64,000 nucleotides of DNA from Shewanella sp. Arc9-LZ (GCF_010092445.1 NZ_CP048031.1:4650001-4714000), one strand, 5' to 3'; shown: positions 37,080 to 46,071, counted from the stretch's first letter. The notes: a model not told the origin generated them from the sequence alone. Made by a program: numbers and translations.

Positions 37080-38600
37080 TTAAACGTTCATGAGACTTCT
37101 AGCAGCAGTCATGCCCATCACCATACATTCTGGGATAGAGCAACTGCCTAAACGGCTAACGCCATGAATACCACCACACACTTCACCCGCGGCATAAAGA
37201 CCAGTAATAGACTTACCAGTAAAGCTATCTGTTACTTCGGCTTTGGTATTAACTTTTACACCACCTTGGCAGTAATGCACTTTTGGCCACAAACGAACGA
37301 CAGTAAATGGCGCTTCGATCATTTTGTTTTTAGCCAACGTCATATCTTTGCCAAACTGCTTATCTTCGCCAGATTTTACATAGCCATTGTATTCAGCGAT
37401 TTGTGCTTTTAACCCAGCTAGAGGGACACCAAAGTGTGTTGCCAACTCTTCAAGGCTTTCAAACTTCCAACCGACATTGTACTTAATCACTTTTTTGGTA
37501 TTTGGATGTGCTTTAGAGTCTTTAAAGCTTGAAATCAACAGTGGTGGTACAGGATTACCTTTTTCATCACGGTTGCTTAATTCAGCATCAGCACGTGTTT
37601 TACGATCGGCAATTTCATTCATGAAACGCTTACCGGTTGTACGGCTAACAGCAATTGAATGAGGTAAATTGAAAATTGAATAGTTAGACACATAACCAAA
37701 GCCACCTTCATCAGGTGAAGCCCAAGGACCTGATTGAATGTGAGCCAAATGCACAGGGATAGCCCCTAAACGGAACATTTCGAACATGCCCTCGCCTGTT
37801 GCACCTGGTGCGTTGGTACAACCAACGTCTGCAGTTAAAGTAGGATCTTGAGCCATACGTAAATCAACATTTTGCGCAAAGCCACCGGTAGCCATAATCA
37901 CACCACGTTTGGCGCGAATATTGAGGACTTTACCAGGCTGGTCTTCGCCAAAGTGATAATTTTGACGCATTTTAACACCAACAACTTCGCCTTTATTACC
38001 AACGAGGAATCCTTCAAATTTTGAACGATTGTGGGTGTTTACACCAATACGTTTACACTCTTTGTACAATGGTTGGGTGATACCAGCACCACAACTTACT
38101 GAGGTTTGGTAAGTACGTGCAACCGAGTGACCACCTAGTTGTTGTAGGTAAGGATGGTATTCAGAACCCGCATCTAAGGTCATTTGTAACGCTTCAACCG
38201 CATGAGATGCGACATGACGCAATAACCCTTCATCGGCAATGCCACGGCCAGACAATAATTGGTCATTAACCATTCTGTCTACCGAGTCTTCAACACCTTC
38301 TTTCTTTTGCATCGGCGTGCCTGGTGCGGCAAAAAGCCCACCGTTAATCGCCGAGTTACCACCAAAATAGGACATTTTTTCAAATATATGAACGTCTTTT
38401 GCACCATGTTTGGTGGCTTCGATTGCGGCAGCTAACCCCGCAAAACCAGAACCAATAATGACGATTTCAACTTCTTTGTCCCATTTAACACCATCTGCCT
38501 TTTCAGACACTGCCATTGCTGGTGCTACCATCGCTGCACCAGCAGCAATACCTAGACCTGCAATAAACTTACGGCGCCCTAATAGATCTATATTGCTCAT
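37080..38600 (-). CDS. Periplasmic flavin reductase subunit, candidate acrylate reductase
   Basis: A 506-residue FAD protein of the fumarate reductase/flavocytochrome c family. A Tat signal (GRRKFIAGLG, cut near 30) exports it folded. The FAD-binding motif GSGFAG is at 50-55. Catalytic Arg (ADRKTR, Arg333) and one carboxylate-binding Arg (VSRLG, Arg483) are kept. By eye alignment with Fcc3, the His that binds the second carboxylate is Gly291, the Thr-Glu-x-x-Arg segment is absent, and the His-His pair is His442-Tyr443. That argues for a one-carboxylate substrate such as acrylate or methacrylate. Urocanate or cinnamate-type substrates are alternatives. Confidence 0.85.
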   Translation of the reverse strand: MSNIDLLGRRKFIAGLGIAAGAAMVAPAMAVSEKADGVKWDKEVEIVIIGSGFAGLAAAIEATKHGAKDVHIFEKMSYFGGNSAINGGLFAAPGTPMQKKEGVEDSVDRMVNDQLLSGRGIADEGLLRHVASHAVEALQMTLDAGSEYHPYLQQLGGHSVARTYQTSVSCGAGITQPLYKECKRIGVNTHNRSKFEGFLVGNKGEVVGVKMRQNYHFGEDQPGKVLNIRAKRGVIMATGGFAQNVDLRMAQDPTLTADVGCTNAPGATGEGMFEMFRLGAIPVHLAHIQSGPWASPDEGGFGYVSNYSIFNLPHSIAVSRTTGKRFMNEIADRKTRADAELSNRDEKGNPVPPLLISSFKDSKAHPNTKKVIKYNVGWKFESLEELATHFGVPLAGLKAQIAEYNGYVKSGEDKQFGKDMTLAKNKMIEAPFTVVRLWPKVHYCQGGVKVNTKAEVTDSFTGKSITGLYAAGEVCGGIHGVSRLGSCSIPECMVMGMTAARSLMNV

Positions 38601-38643
38601 AGGTTATCACCCCTTTTTATATTATTGACGCTTCATCATATCG

Positions 38644-38659
38644 ATGGAATCAATTCCAA
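38644..38659. promoter_or_regulatory. Operator copy proximal to the reductase gene
   Basis: ATGGAATCAATTCCAA, a 14/16 match to the dddY palindrome. It begins 44 bases upstream of the reductase start codon, nearly the same distance as the dddY copy from its second ATG. Confidence 0.7.
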
Positions 38660-38757
38660 AACGGGAACTATTGTTAATGTTTGGTGAAAATAACAGCGAA
38701 TATCGACTAATCAATTGTAGGTAGGACTTTCAAGAAAATTACTGCATAGGCTTGCTT

Positions 38758-38773
38758 TTGGAATTGAATCCAA
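38758..38773. promoter_or_regulatory. Operator copy distal to the reductase gene
   Basis: TTGGAATTGAATCCAA, the same palindrome with two mismatches. It lies 114 bases from the proximal copy, 157 bases upstream of the reductase start and 84 bases before the divergent gene's open frame. Confidence 0.6.
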
Positions 38774-38931
38774 ATTGTGAACCGCCCCGCATAACAGCTG
38801 GTTTATTCTTTATTTAATCGATATGATTAACCCATTGAGGACGACCTCAGCCTGACATGCACCTTATTTCATCGACAGGTATTCACATCGGGGACGGCCC
38901 CATCTGCCATCTACACAGAAGAGCCGCTAAT

Positions 38932-39789
38932 ATGTTACTGAATCGCTATATCACCACACTATTTTCTTCATTATCCATGCGTCGCTTTGACAATGATTTG
39001 TATCGGGGTTTACTGGCCATCTTGATGCTACTGCCACTCAGCGCTAATGCGACACAAGTTAATACTCCAACAGATAGTCCGTTAACTGCGCAAGTTCGAG
39101 TTGGACTTCACGGCATGCTATTGTTTGGCAGTGAATATGGTTTATTTGCCTCGCATTTACCGATGTTTCACCCCCCACATAATGCCCAAGTCGTGTTGCA
39201 GCTAACCTTTGATGATCCTCAAATCAACACAGCGGTAATCAACGGCTTAACGTTATCGGCAGCTAGCGGATATCCGATTTGGACCATAGTGCCGCAACAA
39301 TTTGACCTATCGATGCTATCTCCCGCTCATCCAAGTCATATTGAACATTTAAACGTTGATATTGTTAAAGGCCATTTTGAACGCGGCGGTGAAATGCAAT
39401 GGAAGAACCAAGGGCTAACCGTGACTAGGGTGTTAGTATTCAATGAATTAGATACTCAGTTCGAGCAACAAAAAACCAACAATAATACTTACCTTAAGGT
39501 TAATAATACCCCTGACGATAAAGTGCAGTTTCTTGTTAAACGCCTGACGACTCGACCCGATGCCGATCATATTGTACGCCTCGATAATGTCGGCAATAGC
39601 TTACCCGCAGAAATTGTTATTCCTATTGATACGGCAAACTTATTTAACAATGAAGCCCAACTTCGTGCTGCATTGCCCGACACAACACCTAAAAACACTT
39701 CTCTAGTGGCCCCAAACACAAAGCCAAACATCACTCGTCCAATGACTACGGTTTCAAGAGTGTATATAGAGTTGGATGAACTGAAATGA
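38932..39789 (+). CDS. Exported protein of unknown function
   Basis: Secreted protein of about 285 residues. The stretch MRRFDNDLYRGLLAILMLLPLSANA is an excellent signal peptide (given here in two parts: the basic start and LLAILMLLPLSANA). The start could be 38857, 38932 or 38977; none has a strong ribosome-binding site. The mature part looks like an immunoglobulin-like beta domain followed by a Thr/Pro/Asn-rich linker. No family is recognised. The stop overlaps the ATG of the next gene by four bases, so the two are coupled. Confidence 0.65.
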   Translation: MLLNRYITTLFSSLSMRRFDNDLYRGLLAILMLLPLSANATQVNTPTDSPLTAQVRVGLHGMLLFGSEYGLFASHLPMFHPPHNAQVVLQLTFDDPQINTAVINGLTLSAASGYPIWTIVPQQFDLSMLSPAHPSHIEHLNVDIVKGHFERGGEMQWKNQGLTVTRVLVFNELDTQFEQQKTNNNTYLKVNNTPDDKVQFLVKRLTTRPDADHIVRLDNVGNSLPAEIVIPIDTANLFNNEAQLRAALPDTTPKNTSLVAPNTKPNITRPMTTVSRVYIELDELK

Positions 39790-40418
39790 TCCACAGAACT
39801 ATTGCAGTATTTCAGCATCACCCTGCCGAAGGCGTCGGTAGAATGGCACTGTGGGCTAAACAACACAGTATCGAACTTGAGTGTTTTTATGCACCAGAAT
39901 CTTTGCCCGAAAATCTCGATGCTTACCGAGGATTAATTATTTTAGGTGGGCCGATGAATGTGGTGGATAACCCTGTTTGGATGCAAACCGAGTCAAGATT
40001 AATTAAACAGGCATTAACTCAACAAGTCCCTTTATTGGCCATTTGTTTGGGCGCGCAGTTATTGGCAATTGAACTTGGTGGCCAAGTCATTGATATGCCT
40101 AATCCTGAACTGGGTTGGCATGAGGTAACCTTTGCTGATGGTACGATAATGGCTGTGCCGCAGTGGCATTATCAAGCCATCAACTTACCTGACAGTATTG
40201 TGTCGCTGGCTCGTTCAGCACAGTGTAATGTGCAAATGTATCACCACCAACAGGCTATTGGTTTGCAGTTTCATCCTGAATGGAATTCCGCGCAAATAGG
40301 GCAACTCGTCAGTCATTTTGGTGATGAGTGCCCTGTAACTAACACACCGCACACTCACGCTATGCAAGATAATCTCGAACCGTTCTTTTTTAAGCTACTT
40401 ACTGAGCACTTTTGTTGA
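39786..40418 (+). CDS. Class I glutamine amidotransferase-like protein
   Basis: A 210-residue protein of the GATase1 family, close to the stand-alone GMP-synthase-like group (YfeJ-like). The catalytic Cys is in LLAICLGAQLLA, and the His-Glu of the triad is in LQFHPEW. The oxyanion strand LIILGGPMNVVD is present. Stand-alone members include gamma-glutamyl hydrolases and amidotransferase-like proteins of unknown partner. It overlaps the upstream exported-protein gene by four bases (ATGA). Confidence 0.85.
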   Translation: MIHRTIAVFQHHPAEGVGRMALWAKQHSIELECFYAPESLPENLDAYRGLIILGGPMNVVDNPVWMQTESRLIKQALTQQVPLLAICLGAQLLAIELGGQVIDMPNPELGWHEVTFADGTIMAVPQWHYQAINLPDSIVSLARSAQCNVQMYHHQQAIGLQFHPEWNSAQIGQLVSHFGDECPVTNTPHTHAMQDNLEPFFFKLLTEHFC

Positions 40419-40693
40419 AAATTAGGTGTAATCTATAGCGCAATATATGGCGCCTAGAACTGCATAAAAATTATCAATGCGCCGTAATGGTTCACAAAAG
40501 TATTTGATGAAAGTACCTCCGTAAGTGCTTAACGAAATGGTTTACCTATATGTATTAGTCTAATAACCAAGCCAAATGCTATCGCTAAAAAATAACCGAA
40601 AAAAGTCGCTCTATACTTAGCCCTATGTTTGGGCTAAGTATTGCTCGGCACTATATGACTACAGCATGTTTCACTACTGGATCAGGAGTCCAC

Positions 40694-41503
40694 ATGAAAC
40701 CAATAGTCATAACACCAGTAACCAGCAATACCCCAAATAGTAGCAATGCACCGCAACACGGTTGGCTCAATAAAGTGCCCGAAATAACATTAATTTTTTG
40801 GGTCATAAAAATGATGTCAACTACCGTAGGTGAAACCGCAGCAGATTATCTTAGCTTCCATCTTCACGTAGGCATGATTAATACCAGCATCATCATGGGA
40901 GTATTTTTACTTTTCGCCTTATGGATACAGCTTAAACAAAGCCAATATCGCCCAGGTGCATATTGGAGTGTTGTGGTGCTTATCAGTATTTTTGGCACCT
41001 TAGTCACCGACATTCTCACAGACAAACTCGATGTGCCTCTACCGGTATCGACAGCGGTGTTTAGCGCATTATTAGCGGCAACATTTGCATACTGGTTCAG
41101 TAAAGAACGCACCTTATCCATCCACTCCATTGTCACTCTTAAACGTGAGCTATTTTATTGGTTGGCCATTCTATTTACCTTCGCACTTGGTACTGCTGTG
41201 GGCGATTGGGTATCGGAAGATATGAATGTAGGTTATGGCATGTCGGCAATCGTATTTGGTGGGTTAATTACGCTGATAAGCTTAGTCTTTTATCGCTTCA
41301 AGGCGAATGCCGTATTGTGCTTTTGGCTAGCTTATATATTAACTCGTCCACTGGGTGCATCTATCGGCGACTTACTGTCACAACCCATTCGTAAAGGCGG
41401 CCTAGGGTTTGGTACCACCAGCACCAGCATTGTGTTTTTAGTGATTATTATTGCACTTGTGGCATACCTAACCGTTCGCGCCAAACAGCAAAAAAGCCAA
41501 TAA
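40694..41503 (+). CDS. DUF347-repeat membrane protein (COG4705), first copy
   Basis: Integral membrane protein of about 269 residues with eight hydrophobic segments in repeated pairs. Each repeat carries a variant of VPEITLIFWVIKMMSTTVGETAAD or YWLAILFTFALGTAVGDW (shown in parts), the DUF347 signature of Thr-x-Gly-Glu/Asp-x-x-x-Asp. AGGAG ten bases before the ATG fixes the start at 40694. It is the first of two paralogs followed by a two-component system. The function is unknown; a transporter-like role is conceivable. Confidence 0.8.
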   Translation: MKPIVITPVTSNTPNSSNAPQHGWLNKVPEITLIFWVIKMMSTTVGETAADYLSFHLHVGMINTSIIMGVFLLFALWIQLKQSQYRPGAYWSVVVLISIFGTLVTDILTDKLDVPLPVSTAVFSALLAATFAYWFSKERTLSIHSIVTLKRELFYWLAILFTFALGTAVGDWVSEDMNVGYGMSAIVFGGLITLISLVFYRFKANAVLCFWLAYILTRPLGASIGDLLSQPIRKGGLGFGTTSTSIVFLVIIIALVAYLTVRAKQQKSQ

Positions 41504-41528
41504 TCTATCAACAAAAGTGAGCATCTAT

Positions 41529-42287
41529 ATGAACACACTACAAAAGCAAGCACTGACTAAAGTGCCACAAGTCACCTTAATATTTTGGTTGGTAAAAATA
41601 CTGGCCACCACCTTAGGCGAAACGGCAGGAGATGCTTTATCGATGTCGCTTAACCTCGGCTACTTAGTTAGCTCAGTTATTTTTATCGGTTTATTCGCGA
41701 TAGCGGTAGCAATACAAATTCGCAGTAAACAGTATTCTTCGAGTATTTATTGGGCCACCATTATCGCTACAACAACGGCTGGCACAACCATGGCTGATTT
41801 TGCCGACCGCTCATTAGGCATAGGTTATACCGGCGGCACATTGTTACTGGTGAGCTTGTTGTGTATGTCATTTTCAATTTGGTACGTCAGTGCAGGTAGC
41901 CTGTCTAATCAGTCGATAAACAATACCAAAACCGAATGCTTTTATTGGGTGACGATTTTACTGTCACAAACCTTAGGTACAGCGCTAGGCGACTGGACAG
42001 TAGACAGTGCTGGCCTTGGTTATGATGTCAGTGCGTTAATCTTTGGTAGCCTGTTATTAGTGTTATTAGCTGCCTATTTTTGGAGCTCAATATCTCGCAC
42101 TCTGTTATTTTGGCTAAGCTTTATTTTAACCAGACCTTTAGGTGCCGTAGTGGGTGACTTTTTAGATAAACCCATTAGCCATGGTGGATTAGAATTTAGT
42201 CGCTTTAGTGCGTCGGCCGCATTACTCTTTGGTATGGTGTTGTGTTTAATGCTATTTAAACAGCAAGCCGCGACAACACATCATTAA
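41529..42287 (+). CDS. DUF347-repeat membrane protein (COG4705), second copy
   Basis: A 252-residue paralog of the preceding gene, starting 25 bases after it. It has the same repeat hallmarks: VPQVTLIFWLVKILATTLGE near the N-terminus, TLGTALGDWTVD in the middle, and LTRPLGAVVGDFLDKP at the end. The two copies differ enough to be an old duplication. The response regulator gene begins 43 bases downstream, so the four genes are likely one operon. Confidence 0.8.
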   Translation: MNTLQKQALTKVPQVTLIFWLVKILATTLGETAGDALSMSLNLGYLVSSVIFIGLFAIAVAIQIRSKQYSSSIYWATIIATTTAGTTMADFADRSLGIGYTGGTLLLVSLLCMSFSIWYVSAGSLSNQSINNTKTECFYWVTILLSQTLGTALGDWTVDSAGLGYDVSALIFGSLLLVLLAAYFWSSISRTLLFWLSFILTRPLGAVVGDFLDKPISHGGLEFSRFSASAALLFGMVLCLMLFKQQAATTHH

Positions 42288-42330
42288 TAAAGACTTTTCA
42301 TTTTATGTCATTATGTCCGATTGAGGTGCT

Positions 42331-43008
42331 ATGCGTATTTTATTAGTAGAAGACGATAAAATGATTGGCGATGCCATGCAAAGCGCCTTAAAAGATGTCG
42401 CCTACGCGGTCGATTGGATATGCGACGGCGAAGCGGCTTTACACAGTTTACGTTGCCAGCAATACGATGTGGTGTTGCTCGACCTTGGCTTACCGAAACT
42501 GGATGGTTTGCAAGTAATGCAATATATTCGAGCTCAGCATCCCGCACTGGCGGTGATCATTATTACCGCCAGAGACAGCCTAGAAGACCGAGTCAAAGGG
42601 CTCGATTTAGGTGCTGATGATTATCTCGTTAAGCCCTTCGATATAACCGAACTACTGGCACGCATTCGTGCAGTAACAAGGCGCAATGCCAACCAACATA
42701 CATCAGAATTAACCAATAATATTGTTTGGCTAAACCCAGCCACACATGAAGCCAAAACCCTCACTCAAGATAATATTTTACTGTCTAACCGCGAGTTCGC
42801 CTTACTGCAAACATTGCTTATTCGACCCGGCTCGATTCATTCAAAAAGTGATTTAGAAGAACGAATTTATGGCTGGGGTGAAGAGGTAGAAAGTAATGCG
42901 GTAGAGTTTTTAATTCATTGTTTACGTAAAAAATTAGGTATAGAAACCATAAAAAATGTCAGAGGTGTAGGATGGATGGTGTCGAAAAATGCCCCAGTAA
43001 CTCGTTAA
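42331..43008 (+). CDS. OmpR-family response regulator (QseB/PmrA-like)
   Basis: A 225-residue regulator. The receiver domain (1-115) has the acidic pair EDD, phosphoacceptor Asp51 in VVLLDLGLP, the Thr in ITARD, and Lys in YLVKPFD. The C-terminal winged helix (about 125-220) ends with KKLGIETIKNVRGVGWMV, typical of the QseB/PmrA group. It is between the DUF347 genes and its kinase gene and overlaps the kinase frame by 37 bases. Confidence 0.93.
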   Translation: MRILLVEDDKMIGDAMQSALKDVAYAVDWICDGEAALHSLRCQQYDVVLLDLGLPKLDGLQVMQYIRAQHPALAVIIITARDSLEDRVKGLDLGADDYLVKPFDITELLARIRAVTRRNANQHTSELTNNIVWLNPATHEAKTLTQDNILLSNREFALLQTLLIRPGSIHSKSDLEERIYGWGEEVESNAVEFLIHCLRKKLGIETIKNVRGVGWMVSKNAPVTR

Positions 43009-44312
43009 AAACACGCTTATCTTATTGGATTTCAGCAGCCATTTTGTCTGTTGCGATCATAGCCGCCAGCTTTACCTTTAGCAGTGCCTTTGAAGAAGCC
43101 CATGAGCTCCAAGATGATGTATTGCAACAAATGGCCGTGCTGTTTGACCATTACTCGCTTACGCTAAACAACGGAACACTCACCCCGTTAAGCCAAGATC
43201 AGTTGGAGTTTCAGGTTTCAGTGCAGTTATTGGGTAGCAACTCAGCAAGTAATGCCTTAGACCAAAATACCCTAGCCTTGCCGAGCAATTTAACCGATGG
43301 ATTTCATACGGTTAATTTAGCCACCCAATCTTGGCGGGTGTTTGTACGCACCTTGTCATCCACTCAACGTATCGCCATCGCCCAAGATACTGCTATTCGT
43401 GACGATATTGCGTTTGAAACCGCGCTGCATACTCTGATGCCATTGTTAGTATTAATTCCGCTTTTACTGTTATTACTGGGGTATATTCTAGGTAAAATTC
43501 TTGGCCCGATTAGTATGTTAGCCCACGAAGTTGACCGTCAAACTGAGCACGACCTACAGCTAATTCCCACCACTCAATTGCCGAGTGAAATTGTGCCCTT
43601 TGTTGAGGCAATTAATCGTTTACTCAGCAAAAATAGCCAGGTTATTGCTAGCCAAAAGCGTTTTATTGCCGATGCAGCTCATGAATTAAGATCGCCCATA
43701 ACTGCACTGTCGTTACAGGCACAACGTCTTCAGCAGACAGAGTTAACGGACGATGCGCGCCAAAAGCTTAATGCACTACAAGCCGGAATAGGTCGCAGTA
43801 TTCACCTACTAGAACAACTATTGTCGATGGCGCGTCAACAAGATAACAGCGTCCAACAACCTCAAAAAATATCATTAAAAATGGTGTTCGTTGAGGTGAT
43901 TGAAGATCTATACCCACTGGCAGAAGCGAAAGAGATTGATTTGGGCTTTAGCCAAGATAACGACGCCGAACTCAATGCCAATCCCGTTCGTTTAAAAACC
44001 TTAATTCACAACCTTATCGACAATGCGATTCGCTATACCCCAAATGGCGGTAAAATTGATTTAAGCATTACTAAAACAGATCAATACATTGAGATGACCA
44101 TCAAAGACACAGGTCCAGGTATCGCCACAGATGAAGCTCTAAAAGTGTTTGAACCCTTTTATCGAGTCTTGGGCAGTAACGAATATGGCTCAGGGTTGGG
44201 ACTAGCGATTGTGGCGAGTATTGTGCAGCAAATGGACGCAAAAATTAGCTTAGCGCCAACCGATGCCGTCAATAACTGCGGGCTTTGCATTACAGTGCAA
44301 TTTGCTCTTTAA
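42972..44312 (+). CDS. Sensor histidine kinase (QseC-like)
   Basis: A 446-residue two-TM sensor kinase. TM1 is at about 19-40, a periplasmic sensor of about 100 residues follows, and TM2 is at about 158-178. Then come HAMP, the phosphoacceptor H-box RFIADAAHELRSPITAL, and an ATPase domain with LIDNAIRYTPNGG, DTGPGI and GSGLGLAIV. AGAGGTG upstream supports the ATG that overlaps the response regulator gene. Its signal is unknown; the DUF347 proteins upstream may be linked to it. Confidence 0.92.
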   Translation: MDGVEKCPSNSLKTRLSYWISAAILSVAIIAASFTFSSAFEEAHELQDDVLQQMAVLFDHYSLTLNNGTLTPLSQDQLEFQVSVQLLGSNSASNALDQNTLALPSNLTDGFHTVNLATQSWRVFVRTLSSTQRIAIAQDTAIRDDIAFETALHTLMPLLVLIPLLLLLLGYILGKILGPISMLAHEVDRQTEHDLQLIPTTQLPSEIVPFVEAINRLLSKNSQVIASQKRFIADAAHELRSPITALSLQAQRLQQTELTDDARQKLNALQAGIGRSIHLLEQLLSMARQQDNSVQQPQKISLKMVFVEVIEDLYPLAEAKEIDLGFSQDNDAELNANPVRLKTLIHNLIDNAIRYTPNGGKIDLSITKTDQYIEMTIKDTGPGIATDEALKVFEPFYRVLGSNEYGSGLGLAIVASIVQQMDAKISLAPTDAVNNCGLCITVQFAL

Positions 44313-44346
44313 CAGGATTGAGGTACCGTTTAATAATGCCTGTTTA

Positions 44347-44372
44347 GCCGCATCAATTTATGCAGATGCGGC
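44347..44372. terminator. Possible terminator hairpin between convergent genes
   Basis: GCCGCATC and GATGCGGC arms with a ten-base loop, in the short gap between the kinase gene and the converging DUF3612 gene. No T-run follows on either strand, so its strength is doubtful. Confidence 0.4.
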
Positions 44373-44388
44373 ATCAACAAAGGTCAAA

Positions 44389-45924
44389 TTAGCCTTGATC
44401 TCCCTCGCATAAATTACGCCCTGCGGCATAACAGCTTGGCTGACGTGGGCACACAGCTCCACGCGAACAAATTAGTTGTGCATCTTTTTTAATCCCACGC
44501 TCAATCCAGTTAATATTAAGGATTTTTGCCACACTGATGAGATCCTTTTGGATATGTTTGGGGATAATGATTGAGCCGCCGCCCGTTGAGCAAGCTTGTT
44601 TTAATTCATGTGCAATCGACTGCGCATCTTTGCCTTGCGCTTCAATCGCCGGATTTAAATCAATACCCGCACATAACACATGCGGATTACCTGCCGAGTC
44701 ATCAACCTTAATCGATTCACAGCAATAAATACGCGGTTCATTACCGACATTTAAAATCGATATTTGCGCAGACGTGCCTGCGACTGGCTCGTTAATCATT
44801 CTAAACACAGCCCAGTGCTGACAAGGATCCTCTACTAGGCGCATGTTACCCCAAGGCAAAGGAATGCCATTACCACGATAAACCGCTTTTAGCTTACCCG
44901 GTGCGTAGGCATCAAAGTAATGCCAGTGCGGATAAGGCGACACTACCGTCATGCGGCGCATAGCAACAGACGCTGACACCTGCAGTTGTTTATGCACGCT
45001 AATCTCATAGCCATGTCGGTCAAGTAACTGCCGATACGGCACTTTAGGACACAACAAAGCACCCGCAAAAAAGCTTGATTCAAAATCACGCCACGCATGC
45101 AAAATATCTTGTGCATTCAAGGTGTTTGACTGAGGGACCAGCGCATCATCAAAGTCATCACGGCGACCAGACATCATCACACTTTTTAAGCCGTCTTTAT
45201 TGTGCAACACACAATGACCTATGTGCACGGCCAAGTCATATCTCAATCTGCTGGGTCTATTTTTCAGAATATTACTGATATAAATGGTTCCCGGTGGCTC
45301 AAAAAATGAGGTAACCAACTGCTTAGAACTCAAGCCCATTTCGTTGATAACTTCTTTAGGAGCACGGTCGATCCATTTAATTTTTAAGCCCATGCCTTTG
45401 GCAATATCGATAATATCTTCGGTGGCAAGCGGCATACGTTTTAAGCCGACTTCTTCGGCGGCACGCTCTAAATCAGGAAAATGGTTTTGATGATGCTCTT
45501 GGTGCGCGCGGATCAGTAAATGAGCAAATTGGCGGCCACTGGTGCCAGTTTGCGACAACATTTCAGGGATGGCAATTTGCAAAATGTCATTGGAGAACAA
45601 AAAACTCGGCTCAAGCGGCATACCACTAATGCCGCCTTTATTGCCTTTTTCAGGCGTAATCGCTTCATCTTCTGGCACATCATCAAGAAACCATTCCACT
45701 TCTTTTTGAAAAACCACTGCAATTACCGCCAACATATCAGCGCTTGGAACACGTTTTCCGCGCTCGATCATTGACAAGTATGACACTGACGGCGAGTTAC
45801 CTGAGTCAACACGCATACAACGAGCAGACAAGTCTTCCATGGTTAAGTTATTGCGTTTACGCAAGTTTCTTATCTTTGTGCCCAAAAAATGGGTCTTTCG
45901 CATTAAGCTTTTATCATTTCTCAT
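44389..45924 (-). CDS. XRE-family regulator with DUF3612 and degenerate ImmA-like domain
   Basis: A 511-residue regulator. An N-terminal XRE helix-turn-helix is at about 10-75 (LGTKIRNLRKRNNLTMEDLS, then YLSMIERGKRVPSADML). A middle region (about 130-280) resembles the zincin fold of ImmA/ScfR-type regulators, but the active-site motif reads His-Ile-Gly-His (AVHIGHCVLH) in place of His-Glu-x-x-His. A C-terminal Cys-rich tail has LICSRGAVCPRQPSCYAAGRN and LCEG (split here), four Cys that could bind metal. The gene is divergent from a malate-synthase-G-like fragment gene, its likely target. Confidence 0.8.
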   Translation of the reverse strand: MRNDKSLMRKTHFLGTKIRNLRKRNNLTMEDLSARCMRVDSGNSPSVSYLSMIERGKRVPSADMLAVIAVVFQKEVEWFLDDVPEDEAITPEKGNKGGISGMPLEPSFLFSNDILQIAIPEMLSQTGTSGRQFAHLLIRAHQEHHQNHFPDLERAAEEVGLKRMPLATEDIIDIAKGMGLKIKWIDRAPKEVINEMGLSSKQLVTSFFEPPGTIYISNILKNRPSRLRYDLAVHIGHCVLHNKDGLKSVMMSGRRDDFDDALVPQSNTLNAQDILHAWRDFESSFFAGALLCPKVPYRQLLDRHGYEISVHKQLQVSASVAMRRMTVVSPYPHWHYFDAYAPGKLKAVYRGNGIPLPWGNMRLVEDPCQHWAVFRMINEPVAGTSAQISILNVGNEPRIYCCESIKVDDSAGNPHVLCAGIDLNPAIEAQGKDAQSIAHELKQACSTGGGSIIIPKHIQKDLISVAKILNINWIERGIKKDAQLICSRGAVCPRQPSCYAAGRNLCEGDQG

Positions 45925-46071
45925 TTTGTATAATTCACACTGTAAAATTTTTATTGTGAAATTGTTTGTAAAAATAGCATAGACTAAAAATCAAGCTGCG
46001 AACAAGGCTTAATGATAAACAATACTGAAAAAGGTTTTGTGACCTACAACAATACGAAGAGGAATAAGGCG

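Noticed and set aside
36698..38600. Calling the flavin and cytochrome subunits fumarate reductase FccA or IfcA
   Set aside because: FccA and IfcA are single fused proteins, and key residues for the second carboxylate of fumarate are missing here.
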